Shown piece by piece: positions 33,371 through 45,172 of a stretch of 64,000 bases of DNA. A program made the translations under genes and the position numbers. The DNA is from Sequoia sempervirens (Eukaryota; Streptophyta; Pinopsida; Cupressales; Cupressaceae). Every line of letters starts with the position of its first letter. Position 1 is the stretch's first letter. Where the stretch lies: NCBI GenBank assembly GCA_007258455.2, contig VDFB02270651.1, positions 494,706,320 to 494,770,319 of the forward strand, in the 5' to 3' direction. Below the pieces are notes generated by a model. The model had not been told where the DNA came from, did not search any database, and saw only the letters and a program-made list of their open reading frames with translations.

Positions 33371-35689
33371 TAAAGAAGCAGTTTTTTTCTTTTGGTCATA
33401 ACTTGGGCATATGGTATCAAAATCAGGCAAACGAGATATCACCAGAAAGCTAGTTCCGAGCACTTTCATTTGGTGCAGTTTATTTTACAGTATTTTTCTA
33501 TTTTACTGTATTTATTTCTGTTTAAAGTCAGATTTACTTTTTATGCTTCCGAGCTCATAACTTTTTGCCACGATGTCCAATTTTTGCCTCGTTTGCGACG
33601 TTGGAAAGGTATTAAGGAGCTCTAGGTTGTTGTCCATGCACTTTTTCTATATCTGTCCTAGGTTTATCACTTAGTCCAGATTTGGCCCGATGGGTTGTTT
33701 GGCAATTACTTAGATGTTTTGACAGTTGGGAGAGTGCATCTTGCATCTTTGCACTTCGTTTTCAGTAATACATCTTTCAATAATTGCTTGCTGCTTCATA
33801 GATTCTAGGGTTGTTCCCGTTTGGAGTTTTTGAGTGTTTCGTGGCATCGGGTCTGCTATCACATTATTTTGATTCTGGTTTTGGTTTTAGTTGTAGATAG
33901 AGATATCTTTCCTTGCTTGTCAGATTGCGGTTCCAGTGTTACTCTATAGAGTTCTTCCAGTGCTTCTTTGCAGCATGTCATCACATTGTAGGGGGGTTTT
34001 GTCCCACTGGGTTTTTCCTTCACTACCTCATATTGCATTTGTAAATGGGTACCTGATCGGGCCTAGTTGTCGGGACCCATCTTTTCTTTCATGCATCTTA
34101 TTCTAGTGTTTTAGCTTCTTCCTAAGTTCATCTTAAGGGGTGTTAGAGTAATAAGTTATTATGCTTAATTAATTACATCACATTGATTAATTAATTAAGT
34201 CACTTATTCCTCTTTATTACTTAAGATAAACTTAGGCACATTAATAATTAATTAATTATTAATTATTAAGTGTGCACACTAGGGTTTCATTTAGGGTTTC
34301 CCTTTTAGGGTTTCTTGATCTCCTTCATAAGGATTGATCACTTTGTAATATTTGATTATCTTAATGCATTTTTACTGAGAGGTTTACAAAGCAACTTTTT
34401 GGTTCTTCATATCTTTTGCATGTGACAGGTATTCATCTTGCATGCAGGTGATCTTGAATTCTAACAGAAATGCTCCAAGAAGATGTGGAAGTAGTTTTTC
34501 ATTAATATAACCTATTTTCTTCACAATTTGTGACAATTTTATGTAAAAACAATCAAAATCAATCTTGTACGGCCTTGTACGAAGTAGTGATAGGTCTGTG
34601 AGTGGATGGAAAGTGAGAGATTTATTTAGAGATTTGAATTATTATTTTTTATGTAATTTCATGATTTTTTGTTTGAGAAACAAGCAAAAACCATGCTAAC
34701 TACCTTGTCACAAAGTTAGGGTTTCCAACAAGACAAAAAAATCCATAACTTTTGTTTGAACTGGTGAAAATACATGAAACTTGGTGAAAACATTCTTCAA
34801 GCTATAGGTCAAGTTTAAACTAATGGAAATATTACAAATCAAACATATGTATCAGTTATGTCATTTCGTGTGTGTTCACTATCTAGAAAAGATTGTCAAA
34901 CCCTAGGTCTTTGAGGGTTTAATGAAAAACATATCTTTTGAGTTCACGATAGAATAGTGGGGGTTTGATGAGACCATGTGGAGTGTGTTGAAAGTAAATA
35001 AGAAGACTAAGAAGGAATAAGAGTGAGTTTTGATACAATAAGCACCCCAATTAGGTCTTTCTTGAAGATTGGAGCCTAGAGAGAAAGGCTTGTAGGAAAA
35101 CTTGCAAGATAGGGTTTGAGACACCTTCAGAAGAGTCAATAGAATCTAAAAACATTTGTTATTGTCTTTTATTTATCCTCTCCATCAGATAAGTTCATGA
35201 GAACTTAATTTGGAAAGCCCTATTCCAATGATATGTTCCCAAATGAAGCTACCTCATGAAAAGGGGTTGCCCACAAGACAATGCAACAAACAACACAAAA
35301 GATGAACACATAAGGGATCCACGGATCTGGGATCAGTATACATCTTTTCTACCATAATTATAATGAGCTTGAAATTAACATCATTCCCTAGATACTTGTG
35401 GAACTATGAACACAATGGAAGAATGACACATAGAGAAAAAAATAAACTTTTGGGTCAACATTAAAGAGGTATAAATGTCTCAATTCCTTGCATTGTTTCC
35501 AAAAGGAAAACACAAGACAAAAAAGAACAAATTTTACAATACATAGAAGGATGGAGATACAAATAAATGAATGTCACAACATATTTGTTTCCTTTGTATC
35601 CTTGTGCTAATGGAGCACTAAAGAAAACAAAAAAACTTACAAACAAAAATACACACCAAGCACAACATGGGACATCACATCACTTGCAA

Positions 35690-38600
35690 TCAAACACCAA
35701 GAATACATAAAAAACAAAAAAGAGGTATTGCACATGCGAGCTAATCTAAAGCAAATCATTTGCATCCTAGAATTTCTCATCATATATGGAAGGCACACAA
35801 ATAGCCAAAGGGATTACAATAAGTTTTGTACTAGGAGCATCACCAAGTTCAACACATGATTAATCACTCTCATTAGGAGGATCATCATGGTTTCCCCTAT
35901 CTAAATACATAGACTTTGAAAATAATAGAGATAGTTCTTTATGCACTTGTTCATAAATTTTAACATCTTTTTTCTCATCATCCAAATTTATCATCATGGG
36001 TGGTTTAATGAAAATGTCAACTATATGTTCTTATTTTATTAATTTTTTGGTTGGGAAATGTAAGGTTCAATTTCATTTTTTGGTGAAAGTTGTAATTCAT
36101 CTTGATTTTTTTCATAGGTGTTTTATCATTAGGTAATGTTTTATTGTTTTCACCCAACTGATGAGCAATAGCACGACATCTATTCCTAGTCTCTTTAGAA
36201 TTTCTATTTCTTCTTGTTCATTTTTTAATTTGTGAAGGTGTAATTGCAAATTTCTCAACCATTGGTCTCTTTTCTTCCCATGGGGAGGAACTAAAGGGGT
36301 CGCTAGGGGCTGGGAAACTGTTGTCTCCTTAGGTCTATAAATTTGTTTCTCTTTTGTTTGCACAAAGGTAGTTTTTTTATTTTCTCTTGGTATTTTATAT
36401 GATATAGGTGGAGGAACTATAGAATAAATGGCTTGTGTACTTGGAAGAGCATTTCTTCGGACATGGGTTCATCTAGAACTTGTGGGGTGGGAAGAACAAC
36501 CATAGCCTTATCATTTTTAAAAATGTTGCTAGGGGATAACTCTGTTATGTACTTTTCCTTAAATTTTTGATGACATGAAAAATAAGTCCTCAGAAGGCTT
36601 AATTAGTTCCATGGGTTGAGGAAAAAAGTAATCCAATGAAAAGTTTCCACAAGAAGACAAAGGACTAAACCCACTATGATGCATTGTGTATATTTGATTT
36701 TTAAATGGGAACTTTATGCATTTGTGGATAACTGATGGGATGAAATTCACAAAGTATAGTCATGGATAGCCTAGCTTCACATGGAATTTTTTCAATATCA
36801 AGATGATGGAGAATGATGCATCTAATTATTTTGGTTCAAATTTAAGTGGAAGAGTGATCAAACCTCTCATAGGCCAAGTAACCTCATTATGAGTTTTTAA
36901 CCATGCTTTTTCAATTGTTCATAAGAATCTTGATAAAGCTCATGCACACACAAAAATTCCTTATTGATCACATTCTCTAAGAACATAGGATCAATGAGTA
37001 TCCCTTGTGTAGGTTTTTCATTAATATGTCTGGTGATATAGAGAGGACCATTTGGTGCATGTATAGATGCATCAATATGTGTGAAATTAATGCTAGGTAA
37101 CAAAGTGGTTTGGCCCAAGTTATGCAGTTGAACATCTATTAGATTAATCATGTTGTCTAGACCATCCTCATAATCATCATTATTATCATCACTCTTACCA
37201 TCATTCTTATCATCACAAACTAGCACAAATTTGGATGTATGATTTGGAATTGGGTTTGTAAAAAATTGTAAATTTTGCTGTGGAGGGGCAACGAACTTGT
37301 TTCCTTTATCATTAACATCTACCAATTGGATGTGATTAGAATCAATGAGTTCTTGCACTTGATGTTTAAGAGGAATACATTGTTTTGTATCATGTCCATG
37401 TGTACTATGATATTGACAGAAGGTTTTTGGGTTGAAGTTTGGAAATAATGGTTTTATTTTTATCCAAAGGTCTAATAAGAGGTAATTGGATTAAGTTCTT
37501 GCTCAAAATTTGTAACATGATTGAATGATTGGAATCAAGAAATTGGGTAAATTGTCTATCTCTCAACCTAAATTGATAGAGAGTTGAACTTATGGTTGCA
37601 ACTTGTGACTCAATGTGGTTGGTTCTTTGAGTTATACTTATCTTGATAAAGTTGTTTTTCTTCTTGAATGGTTGATAGTTGTTTTGAGGTACAAATTCAG
37701 ATCGCTCAATAGGATTCGATGAAGATTCTTATTCATACTGACTAACCAAATTTTGATAATCACAAAAAGTTGTACACAATTATGTAAAGGATGTATACTT
37801 CATCAACAAGACCTTATCCCTAATGCTCGATTTCAAATTCCCTATGAACACACTTTGAACATCAACATCAGGAAGAGTGTAATTTTGATTTGTGATTAGA
37901 GTAATTGATAGCATCCTATGAAGCTTGTTACCTTTTCATTTTTTCCTTGTTTTCACCACACTAAATTAGTTAATATAATTTGAGGACCTATGTTTTCTTG
38001 GAAATGTTGTAGGAATGCATCAACAAGCTCATTGAATGACTATATTGAGTTATTCACTAGTGAGAAAAACTATTCCAAGTCCAAGTCTCTCAATGACCTA
38101 GGAAAGAGTTTAGATAGGAGCTTATCTTGAAACATGAAGTTGGTTGAATTTTTTTGAGAATATGGGGAATATGGTGGGATTGTATAAGTGCTTGGTGGAC
38201 TACTATGTTGCAAGTTTATAAGAGGTGATAAATATTGAGGTGTCATATATGAGGTCACAAAACTATAAGGATTCCCATTGGAAATCCCTAAGCTTGGAGT
38301 TATGCCATTTGTTTCTTGTATCATTGGAGCTACAATTGGCAATGTGAATGTAGGAATAGAGGTTATAGCTGTAGGGAGGGATATTTGGCTTCTTCCTTGG
38401 CTTTGAGTGTATCCTAAAGATTGAAAAAAAATAGCCATCATAGGAATGTTAGCATAAACTATATGGGCCAGACTATTCAAAACCTCCAATCCTTGTGCAT
38501 CATTGATCAATTTCCTTAAGTTGTCCACTATATGCACTATTTATCCTTCTAAGGATTTGGTGCTTAAATAGTCTTTGAATCCCTCTAAGTCTTTGTCTAA

Positions 38601-38760
38601 TTGTTTTAGTTTGTCTTTGGGAACATGTGCAACAACAGTATCAACATCCATAAAGGTGCTTGTTTGTGAAGTTCTAATTGGTATGTTAGGATTAGGGATA
38701 GATTCTTAAAAATGGGATGGGTATTGACAATACCTTGCATGAAAGAGTTGGAGGACACAA
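35690..38760 (-). pseudogene. Gypsy-A gag-type frame (broken, extended)
   Basis: On the minus strand, after a PBS-like site near 38,877-38,896, a frame runs MDVDTVVAHVPKDKLKQLDK then IVDNLRKLINDAQGLEVL (from 38,537). A Pro/Ser-rich stretch leads to the gag core around LLSKLFPRSLRDLDLEW (about 38,070). A gag zinc-binding motif FCQYHSTHGHDTKQC lies near 37,410, followed by QVQELIDSNHIQL, an acidic stretch, and open 36,897-37,358. Further coherent pieces are KKRDQWLRNLQLHLHKLKNE (about 36,210-36,270) and KDVKIYEQVHKELSLLF (about 35,930-35,970). Stops and frameshifts are frequent. No protease, RT or integrase follows. Confidence 0.72.
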
Positions 38761-38899
38761 GATCCGCAGAGGTGTAATAATAGCATGGGATTTCATAAGT
38801 CTATAAATACATCTTACTAAAGTATTGGTAATAGGACACTAGGTTGTGAAGCTCATGTGAGTTTCAAAACACTAGGTGTGCCCACTATGAACACTAAAT

Positions 38900-41007
38900 T
38901 TCTAAATAGTCAGAGTAAAAAACTTAGAAGAAAAATTAGAAAGCAAAAGTAGAAAAGAAACACAGAAATAGAGGTCTGAGAAAAATCTGAGACAAAAATA
39001 GTTGGACCATGTCACCCAAGGCGACTATGTCATGCATAGATTGTTACATATTTCAAAGTTTAGTTGCCAATTATATTGATTAAGGTTCTCAAGTCTGTGT
39101 GCGTACAAGTGTGGTAGTAAATGTTTCTCCAAAATTTTCCCAATTTATGATTTATGTAATTTAAAATGCAAGTGTGCAACAAATTGAAAAAAATTCAATC
39201 AATAAAAGACAATTGTAAATGCACTTTCTAGATCTATTATGCAACAATTAACTAATTCTAATTTGTCAAAATTTAAAAATGATTATTTTGATGTCTTTTT
39301 GAAACAAAACAATGCAATTATTAACTTTTTGACCTATATATGTAAGATTCCTAAATGAGTGCAATGAACACTTTCAAATTTGATTTCAAATTTAAATGAC
39401 TTAATGCAAATTTGTAAATGCAACTGGAATGTAGAATTGACATAAGATGAATGAAATTAACCCTATTGAACCTATAATACAATATTATATGCAATTTTTT
39501 GATTTTTTATGCCTTTATGATGCAAAAATGAATGCCTAAATGAACAATGAAAAACAATGCAATGCTAAACCTAGATCTAGGATGATTTGTTTCAGATTTC
39601 ATAAGGTTTTCAATGCTAACACGTCAGGTTCAAAAAAATGAAATGAAGAAAAAGTGGGGAGAGACCTAGGATTTTACTCTATGACCTTAGCACTTTTTCT
39701 AAGATTTCATTTAGAATTTGAGGTAGCAGGGGTTTGATAGATTTGGACAAGATATAGGATTGACATACCTGAAAGGTGATTCAACCTACCCTTGACCAAA
39801 TTTGGAATGGATCTTAGAATGAAATGCAATAATTTAACTAGGTTAATAATGCAAATGACTATTTTGATGAAAAAAAAGTAGATCTAGAATGTCATGGACA
39901 AATTTAAACTTTAGACACAAATTTAGTAGAGTTATGTGCAACTGTGATATAAAATTGAAGTGGATTTTTGAGGACCAAGTCACCCTAGACGATTATGTCC
40001 TAGTAGATGAACCTCAAATCTGATTTCACGATCCTTTGGAGTAAGATCAGAGCCCTTTTTTTCCAAGTGTCGTACTATCATATCTTTGTCAGGTGTCGAG
40101 ATAATTGATTTTTTGTATGTTGTCAACGTGTAGGGTTTGAAGGAAACAATGAATAATTAACCTTCAAATTTCTCCCAATTTTCTTCAGATCTGAAACCTA
40201 CACATTCAAAGGGAGAGGAAGGGTTGTAACATATAGGGGCTTTCCTTAGCCAAACCCCATGTTGGTTTCTTCACCTCCACAATAGCAATGCCAATGAAAG
40301 AGAGCTTATCCTTTTGAGGGATACAGGATAAATGATAAATGAATGATGAATCAAAAATGGATTGCAACTTACCACCAAAAAATAGATTCCTTGAAGGATT
40401 GAAGTCATGCAAATCTCCTCAAGGCTTGATTGTTGTTTGATTAATTTTCTTGAAGACCTACTAGGGTTAGATCTCACTAACAATATGATAACATAAACAT
40501 GAACAAACTCACATGCACTTTGACATGATGCTTTGATATTTAATTTATGCAATAAACCTTCTCTTGACTGTCCTTGACTTGCTTGATAATGCTCTTGATT
40601 TCCAATAATTGCTAGATATTGCTTGTTATTTTTTAAATAGTGAAATGACTAGGTATTTATATGCAATTATTTTGATTCTTGAAAATTAAATCCCTATAGC
40701 TGACATCTAACATTTGAAATTCAAATAATAAAATGTTGACTCCGACACATTAAATTTTGGAGGAAAAGTAGGGGGACCAAGTTTCCTAGGGAAACTAGGT
40801 CCTAGCTCTATTTTACGAGATCTAAGGTGCTGGGGGTATAATGTTAAACATTTGCATTGGGTATTCTATATGGGTTTTATTGATAATTATTCAAATGGGC
40901 TATAGAATGCATAATTTAGGAAATTGGGTATACAATTAGGTCCATGCACTTAAGGGGGACAAAAAACTAGTATGAAATTGTAATGGGTGACAATTTACAA
41001 TGCTACA
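38900..41007 (-). repeat. Gypsy-A 5' LTR
   Basis: Starts on the minus strand at 41,007 with TGTAGCATTGTAAATTG. A TATA box (TATAAATACCTA, about 40,660-40,671) lies 340 bp in. The sequence runs to about 38,900, next to a PBS-like AGTGTTCATAGTGGGCACA; the exact 3' end is uncertain. Blocks match the LTR at 54.9-56.3 kb (for example CTTTGACATGATGCTT and TCCTTGG/AGCCAAACCCCAT). Confidence 0.7.
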
Positions 41008-41012
41008 ATTAG

Positions 41013-41293
41013 TATCTTTGATCTATTGATAATCTAGGTTACTTCTAAATAACTTTGATGGAGTTTTTTCTCCTCATATTATAAAACTCTTTTTTGTATA
41101 CATTGACTCCTAATATATAAAAAGATAGTTATAAAGTAGTGCATTTCTACATAACTTCTCCAAAAACCTTTTTTTATGGGAGACTAACTCCTAAAAACAA
41201 AAAAAAAAAAAAACTAAATATTTCAATCACTAACACTAAGTAATTATAGTGACTTTATTATAAAAAATAATAATTTCCAACACCCCCTCTTAA
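41013..41293 (-). mobile_element. possible Copia 3' LTR remnant
   Basis: On the minus strand AAGAGGGGG is followed by TGTTGGAAATTATTATT, which looks like a polypurine tract and LTR start of a different Copia family. A TATA-like stretch (TATATATTAGGAG) lies near 41,110. It is cut off at 41,007 by Gypsy-A. 41,294-41,614 is unassigned. Confidence 0.4.
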
Positions 41294-41619
41294 CGTAGAA
41301 TACAAAATATTAAAAATATTAGTGAAAAACTTTTAAGCATATATTCTTTAGAAGATTATCTTTGAAAATAGTTCTTCGATCGAATAGAACTCTCTTAAGT
41401 TTCCCTATAGGCTTTGTACAGGTATAGCTCATGAGTTCAAATTTGAATTTATTAGATTCTAAACTTCCAAATTACGAATCTCTCGATTATTTGAGAACCA
41501 TCTATGTCAATTTGAAGCTCCATCAAGTTGGGTCATGACTCTCATAAAAGTATAATTTTCAAAGTCCATAAACTCTTAAACTATTTAGTCAATAATCCAT
41601 TTTAAATTTCATCTATGAT

Positions 41620-42473
41620 TGATGCAGGAGCATCCAGTGGTGTGAGGGCAATCTTGCATCACCCAAAAAGATTATTTCCATTTTTGTTCCTGTTGTTTTC
41701 TTTTTGTAGATTTTTTTGTATTTCTGGATACCCTTTTCGTCGAATAAGAGTTTCCAACTTTAACTACTTTTCTGCTTTTTCTGCTCAATGCTATTTTTAG
41801 GGTTTGTGAAGTCGTGGGAAGACGAAATTTATGGGAAGGTTCAGGATGGAAAAATACATAGTCTGGTGAAAGAATCAGGTCAAGATCATTCACGACTTGA
41901 AAGTTATTCAAGTTCCAATTTCTACTTTTTGCCCTGAAAAACCTTCCGAGCTCAGTTTGAGGCACTAAACGATCCCGGATGGGCCTGAAAATTTGCGGAA
42001 ATGCCAAAGTAGTCCACCAAAGGCTTACTTTGTAGAAAATTTTCTTTTCAAGAGCTTTTCGAAAAGGTATTATCATTGAAGATCCGACGGTCGGATTAAA
42101 AGTTATGGCTGCCGGAAGTTGGTGCATATTTTAGAAATATGCTAATTTTCAACCGTGAATTTAAACTTGAATTTCAAATTGTAATTTTGGCACCAAACCG
42201 TCAAAAATCTTATCTCGAAGGTTGTTTTTGGTTCCAAACCGAAATGGGTCTATTTAGGGGCTTATTTCTGATTTTTGGGTAACTTTTTGGGGAAAGAAGT
42301 CCGCATGCTGTGAAAGGGGATCTGGGTAATTTTCTGTAAGTTGGTAATTTGCATGTAATACAGAGCTTGGGGATTTGAGATCCTCTGCATGTAAGAAGTT
42401 CAACATTTATGAATAAAATATTATTCTCTGTTTTGTGAGTGTATTTCTGTGTCTCGGGTTTGCTCCCTCGTCA
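41620..42473 (+). mobile_element. solo LTR, 854 bp
   Basis: Runs from TGATGCAGGAGCATCC to TCCCTCGTCA, flanked by perfect ATGAT duplications (41,615-41,619 and 42,474-42,478). It shares only the first 15 or so bases with Gypsy-B LTRs, so it is a related but distinct family. No interior remains, as expected after recombination between LTRs. Near the end, AATAAAATATT could act as a polyadenylation signal. Confidence 0.88.
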
Positions 42474-42478
42474 ATGAT

Positions 42479-45118
42479 AAATCTCTTTGTATCTTCAAAA
42501 AGTTAACTTAATCTATGAATTCTTCATCACTATCAACATCTAGTTAAAAATAAAAATAAAAAAATGGATACTTCTCATAGTAAATGGAACCCTAAAAGCT
42601 AAGTCCATAATTTTTATAGAAATTATAAATAGAAAGGTCAAAGAGTAGTTGTTTAAGCTTAATATTAAGCTAAGGAATCAATTCTTACTATTATACTTGA
42701 CTTGATGTAACACAAATAATTTGACCTCTAAAGCATTGGTCAAGTTTGGATTGAAGAAATTCAAGCATTTTTACTTGTATCCATTGAGATGGATAGGCAG
42801 TTAGATTTGGATATCATTAGAACTAAAAATCAAAATTTGTAGTTTTAAATGGCTAGAATTGTTTTTTAATGAAATAAAACATAAATCAATGAAAAGATTG
42901 AGAAAAATTCATTCTATTCTTGTGGAATCATGTCATATTTTCCACTATATAGTACATAAGCAACAATCAATCAAGGATGATAGAAGCTATATTTTGAGAA
43001 TCTACAAAGGCAAGAAGATATTAATTGGTCTCAATTACCCATGCAAAATTATTGATTAATACCAACATAAATTTGACAAGGAGGATGTCACAAATCACCA
43101 TTGCAATTTTTTTTGGTGATTTGAATTAAGAGAATAATTTAATAACAATATATTAGTATAGGAAGATCATATATTATAAGTAATAATTGAACAAATTTAA
43201 ATAAAATTAGAATTAGATTGATAATTAGTGAATAATTGATTAAAGTAGAATTTTAGTTTTTATTCTAATCTTATATATAATAGACAAAATCATATATTGT
43301 ATGATCCAAAAAATATTTAGTTTTGTGTTTATTGGCATGATTTAGAACAAGAGACTATTTCTTTGATGTTGGAGAATTTTTAGAGTGGAATGGGATGTTC
43401 ATGTATAGGATTTGATTGACAAGGGGACACAAAGACCAAAGTATTTTGTGCATTTTAGTGAAATTATCATTTTGTACATGCAACAAAAAGAAAAAAACCC
43501 TAGAGTGAATGTATTATTTACAATGACAAATTTGTGATCACCTCTCTAGGAAAAGCATCATGAGATGTTGTATACATCCAATAAAATTCTAGATTCTCAA
43601 TTTTTCCTTTGCCTCTTCCCTTTGGATGATCATGTTAGCTTCCCTATGTGAAGAGATCTATCAATATTCTATTGGAGGTCAGACTTGACATGCTTGCATC
43701 TTAATTCTCTTGGTTAAGAGTTTTTCAATAAAATTTTGTATTATATTTTCTCATGTTCATTATTGTTATAGAAGATTTGAGGATAGATATTTCATTGGTA
43801 GTTTTTGATTGGTGGAGATAGACATCTTGTTTCAAATTTATAAGAGGCCTAAGGGGCTAAGGAATCAATCTTTATGAATCATTTTTAGCACTAAGTGAGC
43901 ATATACTCACATTTTTTAGAGAGTTTTTACCTACAAGAGGTTTCTCTAATGTATTTTGGTCTCATTTTCATAGTGCTTAAATCTCTCTATTGTTTCTTGT
44001 CTTTCATTAAATTTGATTAATTTTTGAGGCATTTTTCTCTCAAATTTATGATTAAGAATATTTGTTTTGATAATCTAGTTAAGGGATATCCTTAGACTTT
44101 ACATATCGAACAATATCAAAAAAGTTCATTCTTTTGGGAAGTGTGGTTTGAGTTTTTTGCAAGTTCATGTCCACAAATAGATCTAGTGAGAAGAAGATTT
44201 TACCTTTGCAAATAGAAATTGAATCCTACAATAGAAAGAATTGAGAAGCATGGTAGAAGAAGGAGATTGTGTAAATGTTGAAGCAAGATTCTAAAGGATG
44301 GAGAATGTCATTGGAATTTTGTTTCAATCATTGGAGACCATGAAAATATTTATGCAAGTATTCTTCTAAGAGATTGTTAAGAAACTAAGTAAACAATTAC
44401 AATGAAAGTATAAACAAATAGTGAACAAATTGATTAACCAATTAAGGCAACATGTGATTATCTTTAGAAATAGAAATATATTATGGAGAAACATGTATAG
44501 CCACAAATTAAAATCGGAAAACATGTATAACTTTCAATATATGTGGAGAACCATTTTAGGAAAAAAACCCACATTCAAAGAGATACCAAGTTTGTATTTA
44601 TCAAGAATATTTTGTTACTTCAATATAACCAACTCCACTCTTCAATCTAATAGTATTCTAGCACTGTAACAATACTCACACTTGCATAACCCATGATGCC
44701 TCCATCTAATGCATGCAATTTATAGAGAACCATTAAGAGAAAGCCACAAATTGTTTCCAAAAATTAACAATCAACAAATCCAAGGTCTTGGCAAAAATTC
44801 AACACTACTATGACCAAATTCATCAATGCACTCAAGATAGACCTCATTTTAATAAAATATCTTTGAACCATGAAGAAGGTGGGCACACTCCTAGATCTAG
44901 TACTTTTTAATGGAGTGACAAACTAATGTAGATTCCACTCATCACAACAAAATTCTCCATTTTCACTAGTGACTCCCTAGTACCTTGTAGAGAGGAAGTC
45001 ATCTACCATTCAAAGATGGTAATTGCAATTCCCACTATTGACCTACCAACTACAACTCCCTCTAAAAATGTAATTATAACTTTATTCAAGATTCCTAGAA
45101 GAATAATAATAACAATAA
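42479..45118. other. unassigned AT-rich sequence
   Basis: I see no coherent protein, LTR or repeat family. Short ORFs (such as 42,859-43,059 and 44,421-44,669) have low-complexity composition and no recognisable motif. Confidence 0.5.
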
Positions 45119-45172
45119 TATATTATCACTCAACACCTTATGAATATATTATCACTCAACACCTTATGAACA
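45119..45172. repeat. 27-bp direct duplication
   Basis: ATATTATCACTCAACACCTT and the following 7 bases occur at 45,119 and again at 45,146. Confidence 0.85.

Larger units (their letters stand above)
32239..34466 (+). mobile_element. 2.2-kb non-autonomous LTR element with 326-bp LTRs
   Basis: LTRs 32,239-32,564 and 34,141-34,466 both run TGTTAGAGTAATAAG..TTCTAACA and are both 326 bp; I count five differences by eye, making this the youngest-looking insertion here. Flanks GGAAT (32,234-32,238) and GAAAT (34,467-34,471) form a 5-bp TSD with one change. The PBS TGGTATCAGAGC (32,565-32,576) abuts the 5' LTR, and TCTTAAGGGG precedes the 3' LTR. The 1,576-bp interior shows no gag or pol motif, which places it among TRIM/SMART/LARD-like elements. 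Confidence 0.92.
15954..35187 (+). mobile_element. Gypsy-B: chromodomain Ty3/Gypsy retrotransposon with nested insertions
   Basis: The ends are TGATGTAGGAG at 15,954 and CCATCA at 35,187. They are flanked by the 5-bp duplication GATAA (15,949-15,953 and 35,188-35,192), which shows insertion into Gypsy-A. Order: 5' LTR, PBS, gag, protease, RT, RNase H, integrase, chromodomain, PPT, 3' LTR, as in chromoviruses. Three later insertions expand it to 19.2 kb: the Copia-type element, the 5S-derived element and the small LTR element. All coding parts carry stops or frameshifts, so it cannot move autonomously. Confidence 0.92.
31802..35187 (+). repeat. Gypsy-B 3' LTR, split by a nested LTR element
   Basis: Begins TGATGCAGGAGCATCA and ends CCATCA. 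31,802-32,238 and 34,472-35,187 together equal the 5' LTR; the 2.2 kb between is a later insertion. Confidence 0.9.
14865..41007 (-). mobile_element. Gypsy-A: minus-strand, gag-only Ty3/Gypsy-type element, split by Gypsy-B
   Basis: The 5' LTR (about 38,900-41,007) begins on the minus strand with TGTAGCATTGTAAATTGTCA. A truncated 3' LTR (14,865-15,210) begins with the same sequence (TATAGC), and the purine tract AGTGGGGGCTAAA lies next to it at 15,211-15,232. The interior is gag-derived (35,690-38,760) plus untranslated sequence. Removing Gypsy-B leaves about 4.4 kb of interior, about 3 kb of it gag-type, with no protease, reverse transcriptase, RNase H or integrase that I can find. 15,233-15,953 is its 3' interior; it includes a 54-bp-offset duplication (15,761-15,801 and 15,815-15,855). 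Confidence 0.75.

Noticed and set aside
41672..42127. 151-codon minus-strand ORF
   Set aside because: Lies wholly inside the solo LTR and has no recognisable motif; treated as chance.
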